39,600 bases of DNA from Candidatus Desulfobia pelagia (GTDB lineage Bacteria > Desulfobacterota > Desulfobulbia > Desulfobulbales > SURF-16): NCBI GenBank assembly GCA_014382295.1, contig JACNJZ010000084.1:1-39600 (forward strand). The letters run 5' to 3'. Shown here piece after piece: positions 1 through 8,353 of the stretch. The notes beneath the pieces are model-generated. The model had not been told where the DNA came from. It did no database searches and was given only the letters and a program-made list of their open reading frames with translations. A program made the position numbers and the translations under genes. Every line of letters begins with the position of its first letter. Position 1 is the stretch's first letter.

Positions 1-55
1 TTGTATATCAAACTTTTTACTTAGCCATCCCGAGACTTTTTACGAGATTGTCAAA
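1..55. repeat. Copy 1 of dispersed palindromic repeat (cut by window start)
   Basis: These 55 bases recur at 26244-26298 with a single mismatch (A at 35, G at 26278). The segment contains two ACTTTTTAC/CTTTTTACGA-type arms. In the second copy it forms the right half of a palindromic element whose left arm (GATGGC..GTAAAAAGTC) would lie before base 1 here. It is non-coding. Its function is unknown; a REP- or MITE-like element is the simplest reading. Confidence 0.75.
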
Positions 56-360
56 GGTAGACTGAATTATATTTGTTTGTCTGGGGTGGATTCCTGCCAA
101 ATCCTTGGGTGATATGGCGCCGTTATGCTGAAAAGGGGATTCTCACCCAGTATTTTAGAAGCAGACTCTTTGCTGAAAAGTCACTATCTGGCTCGATAAC
201 TTGCTGTAATTAATTATTAAATTAAATAATGTGATGTTTTGACCTTGTATGGCGCACTGCTTGCAATACAGCTATTCAAGAATAAAAAACGACGACGGGT
301 TAACCTATAACTAATAATACGTAACGTAAGAACCTTATCCATTGTTTTTTATTCTTTTAT
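56..360. other. Intergenic stretch without a recognisable gene
   Basis: No ORF with a ribosome-binding site and plausible codon use was found on either strand. The stretch is AT-rich, especially around 205-235. A TTGACC hexamer occurs at 239-244, but no convincing -10 box follows at the right distance, so no promoter is called. Confidence 0.5.
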
Positions 361-397
361 AAAAAAGGCAGGGTCTTTAAAAAGCTTTGCCTTTTTT
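361..397. terminator. Probable bidirectional intrinsic terminator
   Basis: AAAAAAGGCA at 361-370 pairs with TGCCTTTTTT at 388-397, and G-U/G-C pairs extend the stem inward. The A-run on one side and T-run on the other would let it terminate transcription in either direction. It lies just downstream of the penicillin-binding protein gene, which is read on the minus strand and ends at 428. Confidence 0.7.
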
Positions 398-427
398 ATT
401 TGAATACACACATCTTTAAACCCCTGG

Positions 428-2443
428 TCATCCTCCATTCTGAGAGGTGAGTTCTTTCAGGGGAAGCCTGTTTTTGTGAAAAGGCATCCAGGTTGACCTG
501 TCTCTATTGGTTGGATCATATTGTCCTGTGCTCTCGTTTATTGGAGCGAATACAATTCCATCCGGAACAGGAAAATTTCCTCCAGCCTGAGAGAATTTGC
601 TGTTTTTCATGAAATCAAGCCATATTGGTGCGCAGGCCTTGCCGCCTGTTTCATTTTTACCAAGTGAAAGTTTCCTGTCGAAACCAAGCCAGACTCCGGT
701 TACCAATTGTTGTGTATACCCGACAAACCATGCATCCATATAACTGTCTGTTGTGCCGGTTTTTCCGGCGGCAGCTTCATTTAAGCCCCAGGCCCTTTTG
801 CCGGTACCTTCTGTAATCGCTTTTTGAAGAATACTGTTTACCTGGTATGCCGATTCAGGGCTGATAACCTGATGTGATATGGTGGAATTCTTTTCAAGAA
901 TTCTGTTATTGCGATCGGTAATCTTGGTAATAAAGAGAGGTTCAGCAACTTTCCCCTGATTGGGAAATGTTGTATAAGCTGATGTCAGTTCAAGAAGTGA
1001 TACCTCTGAGGATCCTAAGGCCAGGGATAGATCATTTCGTAGCGAAGATGTAATACCCATTCTCCTTGCCAGATCAGAGACAGGGGGAATGCCTACTTGT
1101 TGCAGCAGCTTAATGGCGACAATATTCCGGGAATGAATAAGGCCGGTTTGCAGTGTTGTATTGCCATAATGCTCTCCACTGAAGTTTCTTGGCTTCCATT
1201 TTGTTCCAGCCGTGGCTCCTGGCAGGAGTAGCGGGGAATCGTTAATGATAGAGGCAGGGGTAAAACCTTTTTCAAAGGCTGCGGCAAAGACAATGGGTTT
1301 AAATGCCGACCCCGGCTGTCTTTTTGCCTGGGTAGCCCTGTTGAACTGGCTTCGGTTGAAATCTGTTCCTCCGACAAGGGCACGTACTTTTCCGGTATCA
1401 CTTTCAATGGCAATAAGTGCTGCCTGGGGTAGTTTTTTGGTTTTTGATGTGCTGCGGACAGCCCATCGGGCAGCGCCTTTGCTGATGGCGGCAGTTGCAG
1501 TCTCCTGAAGCTCAAGGTCCAGTGTCGTGTGAATTGTCAAACCACCGGATTTGAGCATTTCGCTGCCATATTTCTGGGTAATATAGTTCCGGATTTGCTG
1601 AACAAAGTATCTTGAATTATTATGCGCTTCTGGAGTGCTTCCCCATAATAACGCCTTCTGATAGGCTTTTCTGGCAAGGGTCGGGGTAATAAATCCTTCC
1701 TCCGACATTCTGTTTAAAACATATGCCTGGCGTTTTTTAGTGAGTGAATAGTGTTTGAATGGAGAATAGCGACTTGGTGCCTGTGGCAGTCCTGCAAGAA
1801 TAGATATTTCCGCGAGGCTCAGTGCCTTGCAGTGTTTTCCGAAATAGGTGAGCGAGGCGGCCTCGACACCGTAGGCGCCTTCACCGAGATAAATCTGGTT
1901 GAGATAGATGTGCAGTATCTCTTCCTTGCTTAGAACCTTATCAATTCTATAGGCAAGTATCGCTTCTTTAATTTTCCGGGTGTATGTTTTTTCAGGGCTT
2001 AGTAAAAGTCCGCGTGCTACCTGCTGGGTGATGGTGCTTCCTCCCTGGCCTCTTCCGCCTTTGCGAAGATTATGGATAAGTGCTCTGGTTATAGACCAGG
2101 CGTCCACCCCGCCATGATCAAAAAATCTGGCGTCCTCTGCAGCTATAAAGGCCTTCGGAAGAAGGTCAGGCATCTGATTAAGTTCTATAACGTGCCTGTT
2201 CTCAGTATATATACGGTCTATTATTGTGTTGTCTCTGGCCAGTATGACTGTTGTTGCAGGGGGCTGATAGCTTTCAATGGAACTTATGGCAGGAATATTA
2301 AGGGTTATGAAGAGGTAGAGAAGGATGGCAATAAAAAGGGTGAGAGCAAAACCGATTGACAGGAAAAAAATTGAGACATGAACATGATTCCATGTCCAGT
2401 GAAAGAGAGCATGTTTTTTCTTTTTGGATGGCCGTGGAGGCAT
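428..2443 (-). CDS. mrcA: Class A penicillin-binding protein (PBP1A family)
   Basis: Bifunctional peptidoglycan synthase: a glycosyltransferase polymerises lipid II and a transpeptidase cross-links the stem peptides, both on the outer face of the inner membrane. The 671-residue protein has a basic cytoplasmic tail (residues 1-20) and one membrane anchor (about 22-50). A GT51 domain follows with the catalytic-Glu motif AAEDARFFDH (Glu103) and GGSTITQQ. The transpeptidase domain carries SxxK (Ser379-Lys382), SRN (438-440) and KTGT (561-564). All catalytic motifs are intact. The length is somewhat short for PBP1A, and no extra C-terminal domain is seen. It is read toward the terminator at 361-397 and is separated from the cytochrome gene upstream by a terminator, so it is probably transcribed alone. 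Confidence 0.93.
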   Translation of the reverse strand: MPPRPSKKKKHALFHWTWNHVHVSIFFLSIGFALTLFIAILLYLFITLNIPAISSIESYQPPATTVILARDNTIIDRIYTENRHVIELNQMPDLLPKAFIAAEDARFFDHGGVDAWSITRALIHNLRKGGRGQGGSTITQQVARGLLLSPEKTYTRKIKEAILAYRIDKVLSKEEILHIYLNQIYLGEGAYGVEAASLTYFGKHCKALSLAEISILAGLPQAPSRYSPFKHYSLTKKRQAYVLNRMSEEGFITPTLARKAYQKALLWGSTPEAHNNSRYFVQQIRNYITQKYGSEMLKSGGLTIHTTLDLELQETATAAISKGAARWAVRSTSKTKKLPQAALIAIESDTGKVRALVGGTDFNRSQFNRATQAKRQPGSAFKPIVFAAAFEKGFTPASIINDSPLLLPGATAGTKWKPRNFSGEHYGNTTLQTGLIHSRNIVAIKLLQQVGIPPVSDLARRMGITSSLRNDLSLALGSSEVSLLELTSAYTTFPNQGKVAEPLFITKITDRNNRILEKNSTISHQVISPESAYQVNSILQKAITEGTGKRAWGLNEAAAGKTGTTDSYMDAWFVGYTQQLVTGVWLGFDRKLSLGKNETGGKACAPIWLDFMKNSKFSQAGGNFPVPDGIVFAPINESTGQYDPTNRDRSTWMPFHKNRLPLKELTSQNGG

Positions 2444-2455
2444 AATGTCAGGAGA

Positions 2456-2496
2456 CTAAAAAAACAAAAGGGCTGCCAAGAGGCAACCCTTTTGTA
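2456..2496 (-). terminator. Intrinsic terminator of the cytochrome c3 gene
   Basis: On the minus strand an AAAAGGGTTGCC arm pairs with GGCAGCCCTTTT across a short loop, followed by a T-rich tract (the complement of the A-run at 2456-2469). It lies between the cytochrome gene and the penicillin-binding protein gene, so it should end the cytochrome transcript. Confidence 0.75.
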
Positions 2497-2532
2497 AACA
2501 GATTCTAAAAGAAATCGGTTTATAACGATCGA

Positions 2533-2928
2533 TTATTTATGACAGGCTTTACAACTGGTTAATTCTTTTTTGCCGGTCGCTTTATGACATCCTTTACAAT
2601 TGGCATGGGCAACCGCTTTAAATGTGTCAAGCTTTGCTGGCATGCCTGCTGCTTTGTTGTGACAGCTTTCACATTTCTCTACTTTCATACCTTCAGTATA
2701 TGCGGCTTGTTTTCCGTCTGCATCTTTTCCGTGATGACATTCAGCGCATTCTAGTGTTTCCTGATGTTTGGCATGAGGAAATACAGCTGGTTTTGGCTTG
2801 GAGGCTGCATCAATTGTTGACTCAAGCGTCATGTCAGCAGGACCTTTGTCGGACGCAATTGCTGAAGCTGTGAAAGCGGCACATGCCAGGAATGAAAGTG
2901 CTGTTGCGAAAATAAGTGTTTTTTTCAT
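2533..2928 (-). CDS. Periplasmic tetraheme cytochrome c3 (class III)
   Basis: Small periplasmic electron carrier, in sulfate reducers typically linking hydrogenases or formate dehydrogenases to membrane redox complexes. The 131-residue precursor has a Sec signal peptide (about 1-25, ASAIAS region). Four CxxCH heme sites follow, at Cys61-His65, Cys86-His90, Cys111-His115 and Cys126-His130. The PHAKH segment at 51-55 and CHH at 64-66 supply candidate distal His ligands, as in the cytochrome c3 fold. A GGGAG ribosome-binding site precedes the ATG. The resB-ccsB heme-attachment genes lie just upstream on the same strand, behind their own terminator. The physiological partner cannot be told from this window. 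Confidence 0.93.
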   Translation of the reverse strand: MKKTLIFATALSFLACAAFTASAIASDKGPADMTLESTIDAASKPKPAVFPHAKHQETLECAECHHGKDADGKQAAYTEGMKVEKCESCHNKAAGMPAKLDTFKAVAHANCKGCHKATGKKELTSCKACHK

Positions 2929-3091
2929 TGTTGTCTCCCTTCTTGTATTGATTCAAAAGACTTGTTGATTACCATACCGTAATCGTTTGTACGTTTTCTT
3001 TTTTAATTTGTCAAGCAATAACCGTTAAAAAATGATTGGCAATTCATTTCTATAGGTTCACCTCCTTGTCCCAGGTTTACTCTGAAATGTG

Positions 3092-3244
3092 GTAACTGTT
3101 CAGCAGCACCCCATCTACACACGATCAGGCCTTCTCACATATAGTTATATAGTTCGGCGGCCTGCTTGTGCGTAACTGGAGCACTGCAGAACAGTTACAG
3201 TTTGGTGGTTTTCGAAACTATAAACTTTTTCGCTGAATGGTTAC
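3092..3244. repeat. Cluster of three GTAACnnTTCAGC repeats
   Basis: GTAACTGTTCAGCAG at 3092-3106 is matched in inverted orientation at 3184-3198 (CTGCAGAACAGTTAC, one mismatch). A third, inverted and more diverged copy, GCTGAATGGTTAC, sits at 3232-3244. The first two could form a 15-bp stem around a 77-base loop. The surrounding 2929-3363 interval holds no gene that I can support. Confidence 0.6.
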
Positions 3245-3278
3245 GGGATGTTTATAACAAGGTAGTCTGGACGGGGTG

Positions 3279-3328
3279 AAAAAAGAAGAGGACATCAGGC
3301 GATATCTGTTTATATACCGCCCGATGTC
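3279..3328 (-). terminator. Intrinsic terminator of the resB-ccsB operon
   Basis: On the minus strand, GACATCGGGCG pairs with CGCCTGATGTC (bases 3291-3300 and 3318-3328) with one mismatched pair and an AT-rich loop. A pyrimidine/T-rich tail follows (complement of 3277-3290). It lies 35 bases beyond the ccsB stop codon. Confidence 0.6.
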
Positions 3329-3363
3329 GGGTCGAGATTGCTATTGCGGGAAGGGTTTGAAGC

Positions 3364-4209
3364 TTAACTGCTGCCGTAGCTGTGAAGGCCGGACAGGAGG
3401 AAGTTGACTCCAAAGTAGGTAAACATTACTGCAAAAAAACCGATTATTGCCAGCCAGGCAATTCGCTTTCCTTGCCATCCACGGGTAAATCGGGCATGAA
3501 GTGTTGCGGCATAAATAAACCAGGTGATAAGGGACCAGGTTTCTTTAGGATCCCAGCTCCAATAGGTTCCCCAGGCTGAATTTGCCCAGACGGCACCGGT
3601 GATAATTCCGCCGGTAAGCCATAGGAAGCCGAAGATAATAGTTTTGTGAGTAATGTCGTCAATAACCTTGAGGTCGGGCAGAGTGCTCATCAGGCTCTCT
3701 GTTGACTTGTTATCAGACGTTGCTTTCATCAGATACATAATGCCAAGGCCGCAGGCGACGGCGAATGCTGCATATCCGATAAAGCATGTTACAACGTGAG
3801 CAATGAGCCAATTGCTCTGTAAGGCAGGTATTAAAGGATTGATTTCCTGGTTTATGCCCTTGCCAAAAGAAGCATAGGCCATACTAACAAAGGCAAAAGG
3901 AACGGCAAAAGCCCCGAGCAGCCTGTTTTTAAATTTCATTTCCAACAGGATGTAAAAAATGATAATGGACCAGGAAAAAAAGACCAGGGATTCATACATG
4001 TTTGACATCGGTGCATGGCCATATCCCATTTCGTAGGATTCATACCAGCGCAGACCAATACCGACTGTCTGAATGACAAAAGTAAGGAGAATGATAAAGG
4101 TGCCGATTATTCCGCTTTTTTTGGTCTTAAATATAAATGTGGCAATATATACAGCAGAAGCCAAAAGGTATCCAAGTGTAGAAATTCCTAAAAGTTGTGA
4201 ACTTGTCAT
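3364..4209 (-). CDS. ccsB: Cytochrome c biogenesis protein CcsB (CcsA/ResC type, System II)
   Basis: Integral membrane heme-handling subunit of the System II cytochrome c synthase; with ResB it exports heme and attaches it to CxxCH motifs outside the membrane. The 281-residue protein is almost entirely hydrophobic, with about eight membrane segments. It carries the WWD signature WANSAWGTYWSWDPKETW at 208-225. Candidate heme-ligand histidines are His65 (GYGHAPMSN), His138 (WLIAHVV), His188 and His276 (LHSYG). The start lies 36 bases after resB on the same strand, so the two form an operon. The neighbouring cytochrome c3 is an obvious client. Family nomenclature is inconsistent: this is the protein called CcsA in plastids and ResC in Bacillus. 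Confidence 0.95.
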   Translation of the reverse strand: MTSSQLLGISTLGYLLASAVYIATFIFKTKKSGIIGTFIILLTFVIQTVGIGLRWYESYEMGYGHAPMSNMYESLVFFSWSIIIFYILLEMKFKNRLLGAFAVPFAFVSMAYASFGKGINQEINPLIPALQSNWLIAHVVTCFIGYAAFAVACGLGIMYLMKATSDNKSTESLMSTLPDLKVIDDITHKTIIFGFLWLTGGIITGAVWANSAWGTYWSWDPKETWSLITWFIYAATLHARFTRGWQGKRIAWLAIIGFFAVMFTYFGVNFLLSGLHSYGSS

Positions 4210-4245
4210 GCCTGTTCCTTATTTGTTTTGTTCCAGAAAGTATTG

Positions 4246-5583
4246 TTATGCAGAGAGATCGCTGTCTATTTTGTTTGTCAGTTTTTCAAAGGTCTTTTCA
4301 AAAGCGAGGCTGTTTTTGTTACTGGTGCCGCTGACCAATACCTGACTTTTTCCATCTTCATTGGAAATAAAAACCCAGATGCGTCGATGCGATACGAAAA
4401 AGGCAGCGGTCAGGCCAAGCAGCATTAAGATGCATCCAATATATACGTACCAGACACCCGGGTCTTTTGTCACCTGTAAACCTGTGGCAAAGAATTCTTT
4501 CAGGGTGAAAGTGTAGTCAGTATCTCCCCGTGGCACGCTAACAGATCCGCCGTCCAGTATCCAGAAGGTAGATGGCTCGCCACTCTCATCATCAAACCAT
4601 ATTTTGTAATTCAAAACGCCGGGTTCATTGGTCGCCTGTCTGTTAATTATTCCATATGTGATATCAGATTGCCCCATTTTCCATTTTACTTCTTTACCGG
4701 GTTCAGCAAGGAAGCGTTCACTCTGGGCTGTGTTATTGTTGGTTAACGTGACAAGGAATTTATTATAGGGCTCATAGCTGGATTGATAGAAGGTATGACC
4801 TTTATAGTGAAGCGGGTCATTTACTTCGATGGAACGCCTGAGGACTTCTTTGCCCTGCTCAAGAACGACCAGGTCCGAGAGGAATTCCTTGGGGGCGCCG
4901 GTATCATATCGGGTGAGGATGAATCGTTCACACAGTATGGAGAAATCGAGCTTTAGAGGTTTACCTGTCCCGAATTCAAAAATAGTATCCTTGGATGTTG
5001 TCTCGGGGATCATCATACTGCCCTTATATCCAAAATAAGAGCCAATCATGGCCCCTATGAAAATAACAATGATGGATGCGTGAACAACATAGACTCCAAG
5101 TCTGCTCCAGGGGCCTGTCTGGGCAAAAAGAAGAATACCGCCTTCTCTTTCGGTCTCACTGGATTTCCATCCACATGATGTCATGCTGTTCTTGACCTGA
5201 GAGGCAGCTTCATTAATGGAGCCTGAAGGATGGTATGTTTTTCTCTCCTTCATTTTTCCGAGTCGGGAAAGGTCTGTTGTCAGGTTGTCCAGTGTCACCA
5301 TTCTCCAGACATTGGGGAGTCTTTTAATGGTACAGACAATAAGATTCAGGCAGAGCAGGCCGAGAAGAAGGATAAACCACCAGGAATTATACATGTCTGG
5401 TATGTCAAGGACTTGGAACAATTTAGCCATATTGTCGCCATACAATTCAATGTAGGCTTCAGGCGGTTTTTTCTGGGGGATAACGGTACCAATGATCGAT
5501 GAAACCGCGAGGAAGAAGAGGACAAATAGCGCCAGTTTGACAGATGCAAAGAAATCAATAAAACTGTTTTTATTTTTACTCAT
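4246..5583 (-). CDS. resB: ResB-like cytochrome c biogenesis protein
   Basis: Partner of CcsB in the System II cytochrome c synthase. The 445-residue protein has two N-terminal membrane helices (about 12-35 and 68-86) and a third around 162-185 that includes His168 (VVHAS). A large extracytoplasmic domain (about 190-372) contains the family motif NDPLHYKGHTFYQSSY (255-270). A last helix (about 375-398) ends at His399. It is the promoter-proximal gene of resB-ccsB. No good Shine-Dalgarno sequence precedes the ATG, so the start rests on the conserved N-terminus. Confidence 0.93.
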   Translation of the reverse strand: MSKNKNSFIDFFASVKLALFVLFFLAVSSIIGTVIPQKKPPEAYIELYGDNMAKLFQVLDIPDMYNSWWFILLLGLLCLNLIVCTIKRLPNVWRMVTLDNLTTDLSRLGKMKERKTYHPSGSINEAASQVKNSMTSCGWKSSETEREGGILLFAQTGPWSRLGVYVVHASIIVIFIGAMIGSYFGYKGSMMIPETTSKDTIFEFGTGKPLKLDFSILCERFILTRYDTGAPKEFLSDLVVLEQGKEVLRRSIEVNDPLHYKGHTFYQSSYEPYNKFLVTLTNNNTAQSERFLAEPGKEVKWKMGQSDITYGIINRQATNEPGVLNYKIWFDDESGEPSTFWILDGGSVSVPRGDTDYTFTLKEFFATGLQVTKDPGVWYVYIGCILMLLGLTAAFFVSHRRIWVFISNEDGKSQVLVSGTSNKNSLAFEKTFEKLTNKIDSDLSA

Positions 5584-5882
5584 AGCGAATCTAGTATATG
5601 GTTGAGGTTAAAGTACGAAATCCTTTTCAGGGAATAATGGCTTGTATTGTTACATGGACGGGAAAAAATCAGTTACCATGAAGGGTTACAATGTGTCAAT
5701 TAAAATGAAAACTGCCAATAAAGCTATTTGCCGGCCATTTGGTGTTAGATGAAAGACAGTAGCGCCTGGAAAAGGTTCTCTGTTTTATAGTTTTTATGAT
5801 TTTTTTTGAAAGAAAAAAATATTGCTAATCCATGCTGGAAGGTGTATGTATCACTGTTGTTAATTATAAAAGATAACATTCT
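5584..5882. other. Intergenic region between divergent resB and rpmB
   Basis: No coding sequence is supported here. The stretch should hold the promoters of both resB (minus) and rpmB (plus). AT-rich candidate -10 boxes occur around 5864-5878, just ahead of the rpmB leader hairpin, but no -35/-10 pair with good spacing could be fixed by eye. Confidence 0.4.
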
Positions 5883-5914
5883 CGAGGCTGATTTTCCTGT
5901 AAAAATCAGCCTCG
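5883..5914 (+). promoter_or_regulatory. Perfect 13-bp hairpin in the rpmB leader
   Basis: CGAGGCTGATTTT (5883-5895) pairs without mismatch with AAAATCAGCCTCG (5902-5914) around the loop CCTGTA. The stem ends only 8 bases before the AGGAGA ribosome-binding site (5923-5928) of rpmB. No gene lies upstream on this strand for it to terminate, and no T-run follows. A leader structure that tunes translation or mRNA stability of L28 is therefore the likelier role. Confidence 0.7.
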
Positions 5915-5937
5915 GATTCGATAAGGAGAATTAAAAA

Positions 5938-6144
5938 ATGGCTAAAGTATGCAGAATATGCGGTAAAGGACCTCTTACTGGTAATAATGTCAGTCATGCA
6001 CATAATAAAAACAGACGCCGCTGGCTCCCGAACCTGCAAAATGTGAGAGTGGCAACTGCCGGCGGCAACGCGAAACAAGTAAGGGTCTGTACCCGATGTA
6101 TTCGATCCGGTGCAGTTGTAAAACCCGCTGTTAAGTCAGTATAA
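5938..6144 (+). CDS. rpmB: 50S ribosomal protein L28 (zinc-binding form)
   Basis: Small ribosomal protein of the large subunit. The 68-residue basic protein has the bacterial L28 pattern [20 protein letters not shown], and a later [10 protein letters not shown] segment. Cysteine pairs Cys5/Cys8 and Cys51/Cys54 mark the C+ form, which holds a zinc ion. A strong AGGAGA ribosome-binding site is spaced nine bases from the ATG. The gene converges on rel, with only nine bases between the two stop codons and no separate terminator. Confidence 0.96.
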   Translation: MAKVCRICGKGPLTGNNVSHAHNKNRRRWLPNLQNVRVATAGGNAKQVRVCTRCIRSGAVVKPAVKSV

Positions 6145-6153
6145 ATATAAGAA

Positions 6154-8343
6154 TTATATCCTTTTAGCGTCCAATACCCCCTCCACACTACGGAGGTGTT
6201 TAAGCAGAATGGCCAGGTGATCAAGGCTGGATACTTCCACTTTGATATTTAACCTGGCCAGATTGTTTTTATCCGTATGTGTGTCAACATGAAGGATGTT
6301 GGCATCATCTGTGGTAATTGAATTACACAGAGTTACCAGCAATCCTTTCTTGTCCTGAGCAAAAATCTGAAGATGTGCCTGGTGGGTTCCATGAGCGCCT
6401 GATGACCAGTTTACTTCTATAAGGCGTGCTGGGTCTGCATGATGAAGATTCGGGCATGTTGTCTTATGCACCGATATTCCTCTGCCGGTGGTGATAAAGC
6501 CTATGACCTCATCTCCGGGCATAGGCATGCAGCACTGACTGATTTTTACCAGCATATCGTCAATACCATCAATTACAATAGCATCCCCTGATCTCGGTTT
6601 CCTGGTAGCATGTTTTTCGGTGAGAAACGTTTCTGCAATGGATTCTTCAGCTTTTTTCTCTTCCTTGATTTCAGGAGGGGTCAGAAGCTCTTCAAGTCTT
6701 CTGGTTGTTATCTTTCCGGCTCCTACTCTGCATAACAGATCTTCCAGGCCATTACTCCCTGCCTTTTTGAGAATCTCTTTCAGGTGGCCTGTTTTAATGA
6801 TCTTTTTCAAACTTAGGCTGTGTTTGCGTAATTCTTTTTCGCATATTTCCTGACCAAGTTTCAGGCTCTTGGCCATTTCGTCCTGACGAAGCCAGTTTCT
6901 GATCCTGTTTTTTGCCCTGCTGGTTTGAACGAAAGTGAGCCATCCCCTGTTTGGTACCTGGTTGGTCGATGTGAGGATTTCTACGATATCGCCATTGTGT
7001 AAAGGGGTTTTCAGGGGCAACAGCTTGCCGTTAATTTTTGCACCCATGCAGTGATTCCCTACCTCGGTGTGAATTGCGTAGGCAAAATCAAGGGAAACGC
7101 TGTTCTGGGGAAGTTCTTTCACTTCACCATTGGGAGTCAATACATAAATATCCTGGCGCTGAAGCTCTCCTTTGACGGCATCCATGAAGTCTGATGGATC
7201 TTTCAATTCCTGCATCCAGTGAACAAGCTGTTTCATCCACTGGAACATTTCAGTTTCTTTCTGGGAGACACTTTTCCCTTCTTTATATGCCCAGTGAGCT
7301 GCAACTCCCTCCTGGGCAATAGTATCCATTTCTTCTGTTCGAATCTGTATTTCGATGAAATTGCCGGCAGGACCAACCACTGAAGTATGAAGAGATTGAT
7401 ACATATTGCTTTTGGGTGAGCTGATAAAGTCCTTAAAACGGCCGTCAATGGGTTTCCAGAGACCATGGACATGTCCAAGAACCTTGTAGCACTCGCTTAC
7501 ATCATGGACAATGATGCGAAAAGCAACCTTGTCGTAGACTTTATCCAGCGGGATATTCTGGGCAATGAGCTTTCTGAAAATAGAGTAGAGGTGTTTCGGT
7601 CGGCCGAGAATGCGAAAATTTGTTATTTTATCTTCAGTTAAAATGTCAGTAAGAATCTTTTTTACTTCCTCTACATAGATACTTCTGTCGTGCAGAGAGG
7701 ATTCCTCCCTGGAGGCAAGAGCTTCGTATTCTTCTGGATAAATATATGAAAAGGATAGGTCCTCCAGCTCTCTTTTCATCCAGTCAATACCAAGGCGGCT
7801 TGATAATGGCGCATAAAGATCCAGTGTTTCCCAGGCAAAACCTCTTTTCTGTTTCAGAGGCATGTCCATAATACGCATTTCGTGAAGACGGTCGGCCAGG
7901 ATGATAAGAAGCACGCGAATGTCATTTGACATGGCGAGAAACATTTTCCGAACTTTTTCTGCCTGAAAATCAAGATCGGGGTTAAATCGAATGGCTCCAA
8001 TTCTGCTGAGACTTTCAACGATTGCACTGACGCTTTTCCCGAATTTCTTTTCTATTGAATTGATTGTGCTGTCAGAACTATTTGTTTCGATTGTTCGGCC
8101 AAGGAGGGCAGCCTGAAGTGATTCTATATCCAGGCGCATAGAGGCGATTATGCTTGCAACCTCAAGCTGGTGGTCGATGAGTAATTCATTTTCACTATAC
8201 TTACGGGAACCATAGATATCTTCGGCAAAAAGATAGGCTTCCTTCAGGGAGGGAAGGATATTGTCAGAAAGATATTCAGAAGCCTGACAGCTTAAGCCCT
8301 CGAATTCTGCCTTGTTATTTTGAATGGATTGAGATGTGGCCAT
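6154..8343 (-). CDS. relA: RelA/SpoT-family (p)ppGpp synthetase with degenerate HD hydrolase site
   Basis: Stringent-response enzyme that makes (p)ppGpp from ATP and GDP/GTP. The 729-residue protein has the long RSH order: HD domain (about 35-185), synthetase (about 240-360, with GRPKHLYSIFRK, GRFKDFISSPKSNMYQSLHT and EIQIRT), TGS (about 400-460), a linker region, and a C-terminal ACT domain (about 655-729). The synthetase carries the RxKD motif (RFKD) usual in bifunctional Rel. In the HD domain the hydrolase HDxxED motif reads GRTIET (82-87), so two metal/catalytic positions (His and Asp) are lost. His58 and Asp151 remain. The gene starts 10 bases after proS and is probably in an ispG-proS-rel transcript. 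I infer a synthetase with weak or no hydrolase activity. Confidence 0.92.
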   Translation of the reverse strand: MATSQSIQNNKAEFEGLSCQASEYLSDNILPSLKEAYLFAEDIYGSRKYSENELLIDHQLEVASIIASMRLDIESLQAALLGRTIETNSSDSTINSIEKKFGKSVSAIVESLSRIGAIRFNPDLDFQAEKVRKMFLAMSNDIRVLLIILADRLHEMRIMDMPLKQKRGFAWETLDLYAPLSSRLGIDWMKRELEDLSFSYIYPEEYEALASREESSLHDRSIYVEEVKKILTDILTEDKITNFRILGRPKHLYSIFRKLIAQNIPLDKVYDKVAFRIIVHDVSECYKVLGHVHGLWKPIDGRFKDFISSPKSNMYQSLHTSVVGPAGNFIEIQIRTEEMDTIAQEGVAAHWAYKEGKSVSQKETEMFQWMKQLVHWMQELKDPSDFMDAVKGELQRQDIYVLTPNGEVKELPQNSVSLDFAYAIHTEVGNHCMGAKINGKLLPLKTPLHNGDIVEILTSTNQVPNRGWLTFVQTSRAKNRIRNWLRQDEMAKSLKLGQEICEKELRKHSLSLKKIIKTGHLKEILKKAGSNGLEDLLCRVGAGKITTRRLEELLTPPEIKEEKKAEESIAETFLTEKHATRKPRSGDAIVIDGIDDMLVKISQCCMPMPGDEVIGFITTGRGISVHKTTCPNLHHADPARLIEVNWSSGAHGTHQAHLQIFAQDKKGLLVTLCNSITTDDANILHVDTHTDKNNLARLNIKVEVSSLDHLAILLKHLRSVEGVLDAKRI

Positions 8344-8353
8344 TGTTGCAGAT

